A DNA stretch of 64,000 nt, from positions 1,116,001 through 1,180,000 of the forward strand of contig CANTUR010000114.1 of assembly GCA_947683625.1 (NCBI GenBank). The letters are read 5' to 3'. Source of the stretch: Mallotus nudiflorus (Eukaryota; Streptophyta; Magnoliopsida; Malpighiales; Euphorbiaceae). Under the pieces are notes generated by a model. That model did not search any database, had not been told where the DNA came from, and saw nothing but the letters and a program-made list of their open reading frames with translations. Positions 12,091-22,932 of the stretch are shown piece by piece; the first letter of the stretch is position 1, and every line of letters starts with the position of its first letter. Made by a program: the position numbers and the translations under genes.

Positions 12091-13790
12091 ATGTCTCATT
12101 TTCTTTGCTACTGCCACCACACTTCATCTGCTGTGACTTCCCTATTTTGCAACCAAGTGATCCTTTTTTTTCTTGATTTGTTTCATTTTGTAGATAATCT
12201 TATGGCAATGAGGGAATATGTTAGCTCTGATCTGTTTGTGTCTAGGGTAGATGAGGAGTTACTAGGGTGGTATCGAAGGCGGTTCAACATTCCCTCCATT
12301 TATGCCCTTTACACCATGGATAGGAAGTTTAGGGCCCATACCCCTATGTTAGGTCTTGGTAGGCTAGTATTGTATTTTGACCAACTAGAAGGAGGCATGA
12401 AGTTTCCATTAGATCCCTTCATAAAAAGATTTCTAAATAGGTACAACCTTGTGCCCGATCAGCATCACCCTAATAGTTACCGGATTCTGACTAGGTTTAT
12501 CCAGTTAATGCATGAAGACAGTAGGGAACTGAACTTAGATGTCCTGCGGTACCTGTACAGCATAACTATAAAGAAGGGAGAACTGATGTTCTCCTTATTA
12601 GCTGTTCCCAACCACAGTTTATTTATGAAGCTTCTGGATCTTCATAAGAAGTGGAGGCATAAGTTTTTCATTATCGAGCACCCTACGGACTTCCTAAATG
12701 TCCAAAAAATATGGTCTGATGAGTGCCACATGGTAAAATGGCCTCTAAAACAATTAGATCGTGATACAAAGATGGTCTTAAGGCTTCATCTTATTGGCCT
12801 GGTCGAGGCTTGGTCAGCTAAGGACATATCAAGAAGATACCTGTGGAGAGTCTGTCCAAACTGTGTTCAATCTATTGGTATGTTTTAATTATCGAAAGTT
12901 ATCTTTTTGACTTACTTTTTTATTTTTCAATTGTAGATGGTTGACTTTTTTGCTTTTTCAGATGGAATTCCACTTCTAGCTAATGATCCAGCAAGGCAAG
13001 AAGTAGAAATCTCCTCCCCCTTTTTGGATCCTAAAGTCCTTAAAGAAGAAATCGACAATCAGAAGGGGAAGGCTGTAGTCAAGTCTTCCTGATTTGGTAG
13101 GGAAGGTCGGCAAAATAGATGATTGATAGACCAAGGCTCAAATGCTGAGGAGTTGGATGAGGAGATATACATCCAGTGTCTGAGCCTGTCCAGGTGTCTG
13201 GATATGAGGGCATGGATCTTGAATAAAGTGAAGTTGCTGAGTGTCTTGAACGCCTAGGTTCTAGATCAATATGTTGAATCACTGAGGCTGCCAATCGATA
13301 TGCAACACTGGTCCAAGGAAGGTCTAAAGGAGCTGTTCGATTCAATGATCGGGCATTCCTTAAAAGTAAGTGAATGTCATTTACCTGTGAATTTAATGTG
13401 TTATTGTATTGAGGGAATGACATGAAGTTTTCCTTTGCATAAATGACCTAGGCTTTGCTGCTGGCAAAGGACCAGTATTTCTACCCTAAGAGCCAATACA
13501 ACCTAAAGGAGATGGAGGTCAAAACAATAGCAATTGATTTTTAGAAGAGGTTGGATAGCGCAATGGCAACATTAGAGCTCTACCAGAAAAAATACATAGA
13601 GGCAAAATCTAAGGTTAAAGTGAGCCAGAAAAAAGATTACTGATCTCAAGCACAATCAGGGTCAGTTGACCAAGAGGATCAAAGAGTAGGATTCTCAGAT
13701 TGTAGATCTGGAAAATAAACTATCCGAGGTCAAGAAGTTTTAGGAGAATGAAAAGTCTTAGGAGAATAGAGATTTTTTTTTTATAATTGA
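12091..13790 (+). pseudogene. Antisense extra gene of the Tat element, multi-exon
   Basis: Plus-strand gene lying between integrase and the 3' LTR, opposite to gag-pol. Exon 1 (12091-12877, in an open frame of about 265 codons) reads EELLGWYRRRFNIPSIYAL, then MKFPLDPFIKRFLNRYNLVP. This looks like the putative plant transposase/gypsy-type domain found in antisense genes of Tat elements (family knowledge; no search run). A GTATGT donor follows at 12878. An acceptor at 12960-12961 joins in frame to exon 2 (12962-13365), giving SIDGIPLLANDPARQEVEI. A GTAAGT donor at 13366 and an acceptor at 13450-13451 lead to exon 3 (from 13452, ALLLAKDQ). Exon 3 encodes a heptad-rich, probably coiled-coil tail (LENKLSEVKKF). 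Exons 2 and 3 contain stops and at least one frameshift, so the copy is decayed although exon 1 is intact. I do not know its function. Confidence 0.75.
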
Positions 13791-13894
13791 ATTTTTTAAG
13801 ATGGTTATTTCTTTAATGAATAGAGATACTTTATTTGATATTATTCCAAGTACATTTATTCATAGTATTTGCAGAGGCATTCTGAGTTCCAAAA

Positions 13895-15172
13895 TTATGA
13901 CAATTCTTTGCCTTCTTTTTCTTTTAATTTGTATGCCCTTTTAGATGTGTGTTCTACAACCAGGTAGGGGCCTTCCCAATTAGGACCCAGTTTTCTAGTA
14001 CTGGAGTTACCTCTGCCAATATATGCCCTTCTAAGTACCCAGTCACCTACCTTGAATTGTCTTGGATGACTACGCCAGAGATGATAGCGTGCGATGTTGT
14101 TCCTATGTTCTTTAGCTATAGCGGATGTCCGTTCTCTTCTTTCTTCGAGTAGATCCAAACATATCCAAGTGTCAATGCAGTTGATGTCTTAATCGAAGTC
14201 ACGACTGATAATGTAATTTAATGAGCCGATCTTTACTGGTATTACCATGTAAATGTCATAAATTAAACTAAATGGTGTTTCTTTTGTGGATGATCTGGGA
14301 GTATTCCTGTAGGTCCAAATTACGTTGTTAAGTTCTTCAATCCAATTACTCTTCTTTTTTATTAAGTCTATTCTTTAACCCTTACATGATAATTCTTTTG
14401 GTGATCTCTATTTACCCATTTGTCTGCAGGTGAGCTACCGAGGTAAAGCGAAGCTTTATTCCAAGGTTGGAGCAGAACCTTCTAAACTTCTCCTTTTTAA
14501 ACTTCTTGTCATTGTCAGTGATCAAGGTGTGAGGTATGCCAAATCTGCAAATGATTTCTCTTAAAAAAAATGTTGAATCTGAGCTTCTGTAATGGTTGAA
14601 ACTGCTTCCACTCCTACCCACTTTGTGAAATGGTCTATAGCCATAATTAAGAACTTTTTTTTTATAAAGTGGAGGTCAGGAAGGGACCTAGGATATACAT
14701 TCCCGATATGGCAAAGGGCCACAGGTCGTCGATTGGATATAAGGAGTGTGAAGGCTTGTGATTGAGACGAACGAATTGCTAGCACTTATGACATTCTTGA
14801 GTTAATTTTCAGGCATCATTGGACATGGTGGGCCAATAATATCCTTAAAGAAGAGCTTTTTCTGATTAATGTGTGGTGGGACTCATGTGCTCCATAAATT
14901 CCTTCATGGATTTCCTTAAGTATGTAATTCCCTTCCTCTAGGGATACACATTTGGACCATGGGTGTGAAAGAGATCTTTTGTAGAGCTCCTTATGATGGA
15001 TAGAGTAGTGAGCTTCCTTCATTTGTAGTTTTTGAGCTTTCAGTTTATCTTCTAGAAGCATTCTATGTTCCAGGTATTGGATTATCGATTGCATCCATTC
15101 CGAGATGTCTTGTACTTCCATAATATTAAGGTCCTCGGTACTAGGTTTTATTAATGATTCAGTGAATTCCAT
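13895..15172 (-). pseudogene. Tat integrase remnant
   Basis: Minus-strand integrase in several frames. The zinc-binding part and GYYWPTM lie near 14770-14840. MAIDHFTKWVGVEAVSTITE (start of the core, carrying the first Asp) lies within 14561-14660. RFGIPHTLITDNDKKF (second Asp) lies in 14412-14580. The C-terminal part FKVGDWVLRRAYIGRGNSST is at 13895-14158. Stops and frameshifts break it into at least four pieces. Confidence 0.88.
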
Positions 15173-15239
15173 ACCTTTAAATGCTTAATTGTCTTCCACT
15201 GCTTATTGGCTCAGAGGTCATCCTCAGAGTTTTCACGTC

Positions 15240-15621
15240 TAGGTATCTGGACGATCTCCCACTGTCCCCTGTCTTATTCGATCTTCTTTATAAGTTGCAT
15301 AACTTTGCCTGTATATCTGGCAATGCTTAGATCCTTAATCTGGAATGTTTCATTGACCTAGTTTACTACTAGTTGAGAGTTCGAGTGTATTGTAAGGTGT
15401 TCGACTCTAACTTCAGTAGCCAACTTTAATCCTATGATGAGTGCCTTATATTCCGTGGCATTGTTAGTTACATTGTACTTTATTTGAACTACATACCAGA
15501 TGTGGATTTTATGTGGTCCCTTGAGGATAATTCTAGCACTAAATCCTTGATTAGAGGATGCTTCGTCAACATAGAGTTTCCATTCTGGTGCCTTGGTCAT
15601 GGTGAGGTCTTTCGGCGTCAT
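15240..15621 (-). pseudogene. Tat archaeal-type RNase H remnant
   Basis: Minus-strand block WKLYVDEASSNQGFSARIIL, then NVTNNATEYKALIIGLKLA, then HSNSQLVVN. The order D...E...D matches an RNase H catalytic core. The Asn-Asn-x-x-Glu-Tyr form is typical of the additional (archaeal-type) RNase H of Tat elements. The frame ends at a stop after LVVN. Residual RNase H sequence continues towards 15240. Confidence 0.85.
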
Positions 15622-16039
15622 TTCTTAAACGAAATCTGCTAACGCTTGAGCTTTCACCTGTTGACGGGGCTCATAATCAATGTCGAATTCTTCAAGTAAT
15701 ATTGACTATTGAACCAATATGCTCCAAGTCTCAAGCCTTTATAAGATTTTTTATAAGGGGAAGCAGGATCTGATAATGATGGGATGAGCTTAGAAGTAGT
15801 GTTGGAGATCTCCATGATGCATGGACAATGACCATGGCCAACTTATCCAACATTGGGTACTGAACCTTGGATCCTTAGAGTATTTTACTGATGTAATATG
15901 CTGGGTTTTGCTGGTTCTCTTCTTCCCTTACTAGCACAGAAGCTATGCCTTCTTGATATAAGGACAGTGTTTCCTCTGGGACCAACCTACTAAGTAGAGG
16001 TGGTAAGGATAGGAATTTTTTGATGTCTTCAAATTCCGC

Positions 16040-16900
16040 CTAGCAGTCTATAGTCCAAATAAATTTCTTAGAATTTTTCAATGCTCGAAATAGCGGTTGA
16101 CACCGTCTGGTTGAGCAGAAGATGAAACGTCCCAAAGTCGTGACCTTGCCATTTAGCTTTTGTAACTCATGGATAGTCTTTAGGGCCTTTATGATGAGAA
16201 TGGCTTCCATTTTTTTCAGGTTAGCTTCAATATCTCTGTGGGATATCATGAATCCTAGGAATTTACCAGCTTTGACTTCGAAAATGCATTTTTCTAGATT
16301 TAGCTTGATGCTAGACTCACTTAGCAATTGAAGTGCTTGATCCAGATCCGCTGGGTGTTGTTTTGCATGCTTACTCTTAATAATAATTTCATCCATATAT
16401 ACTTCCACATTTATTCTAATCTGGTCCAGAAGTACATGGTTCATCATTCTTTGATATATTACTTCGACATTCTTTAGTCCGAAGGGCATCACTTTGTAGC
16501 AGTAAAGACCTTCGTAGGTGATGTTTTCTCTTGATCTTCCCTCTTCATTGATATCCAGTGATATCCTTGCACTGCGTCAATAAAACTATATAATCTGTGG
16601 TTGGCAATGGAGTTTATGAGTTGATCAATTATAGGTAGTAGGTAGTTGTCCTTATGATATGCCCGATTAAGGTCTGTATAGTCCACACACATCCTATACT
16701 TTTCGTTCTATTTCTTGACTAGTACTACATTGGCTACCCATTCTAGATAAGTAACTTCCTTGATAAACCCGACTTCTAGCAACTTTTTCATTTCCTTAGT
16801 GATTATCTTTTGCCTCTCATATACAAAGGTTCTTTTCTTCTAGATTATTGGCTTTGCCCCTAGTATGATGTTCAAGCTATGGCATGCAACCTGGGGATCT
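16040..16900 (-). pseudogene. Tat reverse transcriptase remnant
   Basis: Two overlapping minus-strand pieces. 16489-16692 holds MCVDYTDLNRAYHKDNYLLP and the first catalytic region FIDAVQGYH. 16040-16492 holds MMPFGLKNVEVIYQRMMN, then EVYMDEIIIKSK, where the second Asp of the YxDD motif is Glu, then KCIFEVKAGKFLGFMIS and the thumb. The change at the YxDD-equivalent site and the break between the pieces indicate loss of function. Confidence 0.9.
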
Positions 16901-17370
16901 ACCCCAGTTATTTCAGATGTTCGAGAAGCAAAGTCTTTTGAGTATCTAGTAAGGACTTCCCGTATTCCTTGCTTGGTGTCATGGTCAAGCTCATTACCAA
17001 TTTTCATAGCTTTCCTATAAGCAATTTACAATGTTTAAATGTCATCAACTGGTTATGGTATAGTGCCTTGTTTCTCTATTTGCCACACTTCTAGTGGGAA
17101 GGCCTTTATCTAAGGCTTTATGGCCATCTGGTAACACTGTTTGGCCATATGTTGATCTCTACGGATAGTGAGAGTTTCGCCCTTAATTGGAATCTTTATA
17201 GTTAGATGTCGGATACTTGTGACTACATTTGTTTCATATAGCACTGGTCATCCTATGATTTCATTGTATGCTAGTGGGAGATCCACTACATTAAACAGGG
17301 TTTTAATAACTTTCGTTTCTTCATCATCCCGATTTCCAAATTCTGTATTTAACTCCATAATTCCCATTGG

Positions 17371-17673
17371 TTATATAGTTCCTCCATAGAAGCTTGTAAT
17401 GAGATTCTGGATGGCTTTCAAGTTGGTGATGGAGCCTCTCATTACTTTGTAAGCATTCCAAGATAATGCATTGATGGCGCTTCCATTGTCAACCAATAAT
17501 CTCTTCACAAAATAATTATTTATGTATGCATTTACCACCAGGGAGTCAAAGTGGGGATGATGAACATGAAAACCATCTTCTAAATTAAATACGATCTCTC
17601 TTTTCTTGAAGGCTGGCCCTTCTCCACGGCTCTGTTTAGGTTTCTTCTCAGTGTTTTCCCCACAAATAATCAT
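17371..17673 (-). pseudogene. Tat protease domain
   Basis: Minus-strand open stretch of 100 codons with VNAYINNYFVKRLLVDNGSA followed by INALSW. This is the retroviral-type aspartic protease site in the D-x-G-S form usual for Tat elements. It lies between gag and RT as expected. It ends at a stop before the RT pieces. Confidence 0.75.
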
Positions 17674-18069
17674 CTTAATAACACCAGCCGGCTAATTTTA
17701 AGTTTTTTTATTTCTAGCCTGTCTCACACATGACCTTCTGGGTTCTTACTCCATCTAGACGTGTTCGTAAAATTATTGAGTTTATCATTCTGCACTAGTC
17801 TTTCTATGGCACTCTTCTGTTCTCTGCAAGCTTTAGTGTCGTGCCCATATTCTTGATGATACTAGCAACAATGTCTCCTATCTTATGTGGATCTCTAGCT
17901 TGGGCTTATTCTTTTGGCTAGGGTAAAACCTACACAATTCTGTCTGACCCATATGAGGATTTTGGATCGAGAGGTATTTGGAGGTGTGTATCTGTCTATT
18001 TCCCTGTCAAATCTTTTTACCAGGTTTCTAAAATTTTTTTAAGAAGCTTGCTCGTTTAGATCTTAATCT

Positions 18070-19066
18070 TTCATCTTTGGTTGGTTATTTTTCCTCTTCC
18101 CTTCATATCTTTCTATCTTTATCCATCTTTATCATTTTGATTGTCATAGCCATCACCTCCGCAAAAGTGCTAGGTTCCTTTGTCATTATCTTATCTTTGA
18201 GCTTTCCTAGTCTAGTGCCATTTTTCAAAGCTTCTATAGCAACTTCATCCACAAGGTTTTTGATCTGCATGGCTACCTTATTGAATCAATCAAGATAGCT
18301 TCATAGGGACTAATTGACCTCTTACCAGCACATCCAAAGATCGTTGATGTTTTTGGCAGGGAGAATGTTGGTGACAAACCTAGTATAAAAATTTTCTGCC
18401 AAATCCTAGAAAGAGGTGACTAAGTTGTCTAGGAGTCGATGAAACTATTTTTTGGTGTTCTTTGTAAGTGTGCTTGGAAAGACCCTACACATGATTCCAT
18501 CGTTCACGTTCTTGAGCAACATTCTTGTTCTAAATGCAAATATGTGGTTGATGAGATCTTCGATCCCATCATATTGATCTAGTTGTGGGATTCTAAACTT
18601 GGATTATCTTATAAATGGCATTCTGCCTTTAATAATACATTCATCTTTCTTCCTTGGTTTCGTATCGGCTTTGTATATAACTTCTTCTACCTTATGAGTT
18701 AACTTCAAGTCATTGAGAGCCAAAATTGTTGAACTACATTCCCCTTCCGGTACTTTACTCTTCTCCTTATTCACTTCGGGTATCTCTAGAGGTGTCGTGT
18801 TGTTGTCCATATGAGCTGACCCAAGGTTGCCATTTTGAATTAAGGTGTTTAACTGTTTGTTGCATTAGGGCTATCTGAGTTTGAATATTTTGTATCATTG
18901 CTTCTTTGCTGGTTTGGGTGAGGTTGGGTATTTGGGTTACAATGTTCAGGTTTAGCATTGTTACAGCTGGTGTATCTGTTAGGCTTGGAAAGGTACAGAA
19001 GGTATAGGATGGTGATGGTGTTACAATGGAGCATAATATGGGAAGTCGGTGCTCGAAGCCGACCAA
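18070..19066 (-). pseudogene. Tat gag remnant
   Basis: Region just inside the 5' LTR on the minus strand. Short frames at 18767-19066 and 18604-18810 are rich in Ser, Thr, Asn and Gln. The 18070-18600 part shows scattered gag-like pieces broken by many stops. The assignment rests mainly on position between LTR and protease. I do not see a clear zinc knuckle. Confidence 0.6.
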
Positions 19067-19291
19067 CTTAGAGTATTTTCGAGAGGTAAGTGCGTATTTT
19101 CGGATGAAGGTCCAACATACTAGAAAGTTACTGCAAGTACTGCTGTTGGGAGAGGTGTTGATAGATTAATTAGAGGAATAGGTGCCGAGAGGTTAATGTG
19201 AGTTTTAAGAGTCAAGATTGGCGGTGGGCTAGAAGTTATGGTATCAATGTCTTAACTTAGCAGATATACAAATGGCTTTTTCTTAAGAGTT

Positions 19292-19307
19292 TCCATAGAC
19301 GGTGCCA
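19292..19307 (-). other. Primer-binding site of the Tat element
   Basis: On the minus strand TGGCACCGTCTATGG lies two bases inside the 5' LTR. It resembles the TGGCGCCGTTG-type primer-binding sites of many plant gypsy elements. The tRNA was not determined. Confidence 0.6.
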
Positions 19308-19309
19308 CT

Positions 19310-19697
19310 TGATAACTTATTTTCGGAACTCTTGAGCTTGGGATCCTATAAATGACCAACAAAGGGCAAGGTGAGAGGTGGGGAGGATCCCCACAAACAC
19401 TCTGATGCTTAAGTCAAAAAACAGAGAGAGAATCCAGAGAGAGAAAATGAGAATAATTAAAATATAAGAAAATAGGATGATAAGAATGAGGGATATGAGG
19501 TCTTATTTATAGTGATATTTAGATTTGAAAAGAGTATGATTCCTCTTGAGATAAGAATCCTAACCCAAATAGGAGAGTATTCCCTCTTCGTCTAGGAATC
19601 TTCTTGAGGTAAGGTCCTTTCCTTAAATGGATTTAGTTGTCTTTCCTTTCTGAGTAACCTTGTTTAGGAAATAAAATTCTTTAATTAAACAGGAACA

Positions 19698-19767
<70 letters not shown>

Positions 19768-19781
19768 TACACACGATATTA
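19310..19781 (-). repeat. 5' LTR of the Tat element
   Basis: A 472-bp partner of 10604-11012, longer through an expanded TA tract and a ~35-bp segment. Its outer terminus reads TA instead of CA on the plus strand, a point change against the other LTR. Confidence 0.93.
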
Positions 19782-19786
19782 TAAAT

Positions 19787-20400
19787 GAATTAAATCCAAG
19801 GGGCCAACACTTCTATTATTTGTAGAAGATAAAAAAAAGCCTATGTAATTTGCCTAAACATTATGCTTCACATTTATCTGGGGAACTCTAGTTGAGGAAC
19901 ATGGTAAATGATATTGGGAGACAATTTCTCTAATAGTCTTATAGTTTGAGTGACCAAGCCGTGCATACCATTGTTCCAAGGTTCCTAAGAATACTACATT
20001 AGGTTTTCAATGTTGTTTTGGAAGCATTAGATGTAGTTTATAGAGACCAAGTTCAATTGTGCCTTGTAGAATAGCTTTCTTCGTTGCCTAATCCTTTACA
20101 AAACAACAATCAGAATGAAACTCAAAGAAACAACTATTATCATCACATAATTTTTTTACAGATAGCAGAGGCTTGGTAATCGACGGTACGTGTAACACAT
20201 CTTTTAAGACGAGATTTAGAAGGAGAAGAAAGTATACCAGAACCCTTATGATGAATAGGCAAACTAATGCCATCCCCGACCACCAATTTATCTTTACCCA
20301 TGTATTCTTTAAATAAACTGAGTGCTGATAGATCTAGAGTAACATGAATGGAGGCACCGGTATCCAGATACCATGGCAAGGAGGAATTTGATAAAGAGAT
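19787..20400 (-). pseudogene. copia protease and pre-integrase remnant
   Basis: Continuation of the copia right of the Tat insertion. LPWYLDTGASIHVTLDLSAL (20143-20379) is the copia aspartic protease site (DTGAS). LKDVLHVPSITKPLLSVKKL follows in another frame. WYARLGHSNYKTIREI (near 19940) is the gag-pre-integrase His motif. GPLDLIHL then joins the integrase at 10603. Frameshifts separate the pieces. Confidence 0.9.
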
Positions 20401-20479
20401 TCAACAAGCATCGAAATTGTCATTCAAAGTGGAGATATTAGCTTGAGCTGTCATAAACAATGATGACTAATTAGTTATA

Positions 20480-21435
20480 GTATGAGAAGGATTATTTTGA
20501 TCATAGCAACGGTGATAGGTGATTGCGGTGTGATTGTTATAACTGCAAATCTAACAGCTGGTCAGATTGGAAGGAGGAAAGAAATTATTTCCACTACGAG
20601 GAATAAAATTGTTGCCGCTGCATCTGCCTCATCCTCGACCTCGAGAGGCAGCAAATCGAGCACCAGCTAGTCTTATATAAGAACCAGTTCTCTGAACAAG
20701 ATTAGCAACAAGTGCGTGAGGCTCTTGAGACTGTAATAAAAGTTGATGAGTGACCAATTGACCATAGAGGTCATGAAATTTTGGAGGTTCAATTCACTAT
20801 TGTAAAGCAACAATAATGCCATTATACTCAGCTCCAATCTTCCTAAAAATGATAGCATTAAATTTTGCAGCTGAAATTAGTTAACCAGCAAGAGCAAGAG
20901 AATCAGCTATAGCCTTGGCTTTGTATAAATATTGATAGACTGAGCTATCATCTTTTGAAAGATTATGGAGTTCGATATGCAGTTGGGTACGTTGAGAATG
21001 ACTAACCACACCAAAAGTAGCAATAAGGGCTTTCCAAACATCAGCAAAGGTGTTTAGATTGATTAGGTAAGGGTATACTTCATACATAAATGAAATCAAC
21101 TAGGAGAAAAGCATTTGGCCTTTACTAAACCAAGAAATATATTCTGGATTTGTATCAGGTAAGTTGGTAGTTGCATTGATGATTTCTTTCAGTGGAGGTG
21201 GAGTTTTGCCTTCAAGAAAACCATGCAAATTGTAGAAATTCAGTACAAGTTTAAACTGAATCTTCCATGGAATGTAGTTTTTGGATGTCAGCTTCATGGA
21301 GAAAGTTTGTTGAATTTGAGTAGGTGTGGCTATGGAGATTAGAGGAGAAGAGAAAGGAGAGAGGGAGACAGGTGTTGTTGTAGGAGACTGAGATGAGGAT
21401 GAGCTTATGGTAGAAAGAGAAGAATTGATTGTCAT
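20480..21435 (-). pseudogene. copia gag remnant
   Basis: The minus-strand frame from the ATG at 21435 has a Ser/Thr/Pro-rich N-terminus, then TFSMKLTSKNYIPWKIQFKL and LNFYNLHGFLEG, typical of copia gag (UBN2-type). A stop at 21100 separates it from DVWKALIATFGVVSHSQRTQ. A degenerate zinc knuckle lies near 20510-20555: Cys, a stop in place of Gln, Ile-Cys, then NNH, with the last Cys as Tyr. Confidence 0.88.
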
Positions 21436-21451
21436 GATTCTGAATTGTTAT

Positions 21452-21463
21452 GCTCTGATACCA
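21452..21463 (-). other. Primer-binding site of the copia element
   Basis: TGGTATCAGAGC on the minus strand, directly inside the 5' LTR. It is an exact complement to the 3' end of initiator-Met tRNA. Confidence 0.9.
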
Positions 21464-21612
21464 AGTCAAGAGTTGAATTTTAATTAATGAATGATTGATT
21501 ATAGGTACTGTTCACTACTGCTAATATATACATATATACTGATAAGCATAGCAACATGATAAGCTTAGAATAACAAATACAACAACTAGGAGCAAGTATA
21601 GTTATTTGAATA
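21464..21612 (-). repeat. 5' LTR of the copia element
   Basis: Partner of 4745-4892. TTAAC (21613-21617) follows as the target duplication. Confidence 0.87.
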
Positions 21613-21617
21613 TTAAC

Positions 21618-22932
21618 TAATAGCAGATAAATTCATAATATTTAATAAAATTACTATCATTCAAAATAATTTTTTCCTTAAATTTTGTAACAAAATCATT
21701 AAAATGGCATTTTATGTCTGAAAAATAAAATACTTAACGAATATAGTTTTCAAAATATTCTCAATTTTTTTTTTTATAATTTGACTAACCTAACATATAT
21801 TTTCTTTTAAATACCAAAATCTCTCAAAAGATAATAAGACCTAACGAGTAAAAAAAAGATCTAACTGATATTCTCATTATAAGAATTGTAAAAATTTCAA
21901 ATTTGAATCTCCACGGCCATCATTTATTAATATTTTTTTGAACTAGCACTTGAGGTTTAACGAGAATTGTTAGCTTTACGGTGAGTGTTAAAAGAATGTC
22001 TACACCTTTCCATCAAGTCTCTATCAAAATAAGGGGAAAAATGAGACTTGGGTTTGGAAGTCAAGGCCAAAATTAAAAGTTGAAGGGTTCCAAATTCTTT
22101 TCAGCTATTTTAAGTACATATTTGACAACAACAAAAATTAGACTTTTTTATAATTAATGATGTATTAAAAAAAAAAAAAATTTGTCCTCATAGTATTGAA
22201 TAATTAAAAACCAACAAAAATGAAATTGGCCTCCTCTTGTCTACTTATGCCATGGTCCATGATGAAGACAAAAATGAAAAACAGCAAACGAATCTTTATT
22301 TATTTATTTTTTTTGAATTTCTTTTTAACACAAGAAAAGATCAAGCAATAACCGTAGAATATAGGAGCATGTAGAAGAATATGACAGTTAAAAGTAGAAT
22401 AACGCACTCCGAAATTGGCTAGAGCTCAAGAGTCCACACAAAGCTTTTTGAATCTTAGCTATTATGTTTTTTTAAAAATATAATTATGAAATAATTAACC
22501 AAAAAATATACATAGATTTAAAGCGGCTCCGTTAATTAATTTTTTTTATCGTTAAAATAGTAATATTAATATTGATGAACTAAATAATAAAAAACAATTC
22601 TTTCATTTCAAATAAAACACAAATTAATTTTATGAATTATTAATATAATTTAAATTTTATAACATAAAAGAAAATTTATTAAATAAAATATTTTATTTGA
22701 TTTTTACTAATTAATATATATAAAAATTAAATTCAAAGAAATTTCATGCGATTGAATTAAAATTTATTGAACATTTTTACTTAAACTTTAGAAACTTCTT
22801 TTAACTGTTTGATCATAAGAGTAACTTATGCTATAAAACAAGAAGCATCCAGTACATAAAAGTTCATTGATTATCAATGGTAGCATGGGCAAATCTAACT
22901 GCTCATTTAATCTCCTGAGGCCAAACTATTGC
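21618..22932. other. 3' flank of UGT84A, no gene
   Basis: AT-rich, with several A/T homopolymers and no recognised gene or element. The part adjoining the UGT84A stop should hold its 3' UTR. A possible polyadenylation element, AATCAATGAA on the minus strand, lies near 22862-22880. Confidence 0.5.

Larger units (their letters stand above)
10604..19781 (-). mobile_element. Tat-lineage Ty3-gypsy retrotransposon
   Basis: A 9.18-kb minus-strand element inserted in the copia integrase. LTRs are 10604-11012 and 19310-19781, both starting TGATAACTT on the plus strand. Its ends on its own strand are TGATATTG...GTTATCA, and the target duplication is a perfect TAAAT (10599-10603 and 19782-19786). Order from the right: gag, protease, RT, RNase H, integrase, then a long 3' region with a plus-strand gene and tandem repeats. 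The RT and RNase H sequences (LYVDEASSNQG, NNATEYKALIIGL) and the antisense gene fit the non-chromoviral Tat clade (family knowledge). All pol frames carry stops, so it is non-autonomous today. Confidence 0.92.
4745..21612 (-). mobile_element. Ty1-copia retrotransposon, nested and degenerate
   Basis: Minus-strand copia with 148/149-bp LTRs at 4745-4892 and 21464-21612, flanked by TTAAC on both sides (4740-4744 and 21613-21617). The primer-binding site beside the right LTR is TGGTATCAGAGC, the initiator-Met tRNA complement. A purine tract (ATGGGAGCA) borders the left LTR. Domain order from the right is gag, protease, integrase, reverse transcriptase, RNase H. Two later insertions split it: the solo LTR at 6910-9864 and the Tat element at 10604-19781. 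Subtracting them leaves about 4.7 kb, the usual length of a complete copia. The LTRs differ at roughly a dozen positions and all frames contain stops, so it is old and inactive. Confidence 0.92.

Noticed and set aside
13079..13423. Minus-strand 114-codon frame
   Set aside because: It is opposite exon 2 of the antisense gene, has no recognisable domain and does not fit the collinear pol order.
21452..21463. tRNA-Met-like sequence
   Set aside because: Only the 12-base primer complement is present; no cloverleaf surrounds it. The same holds at 28627 and 59621.
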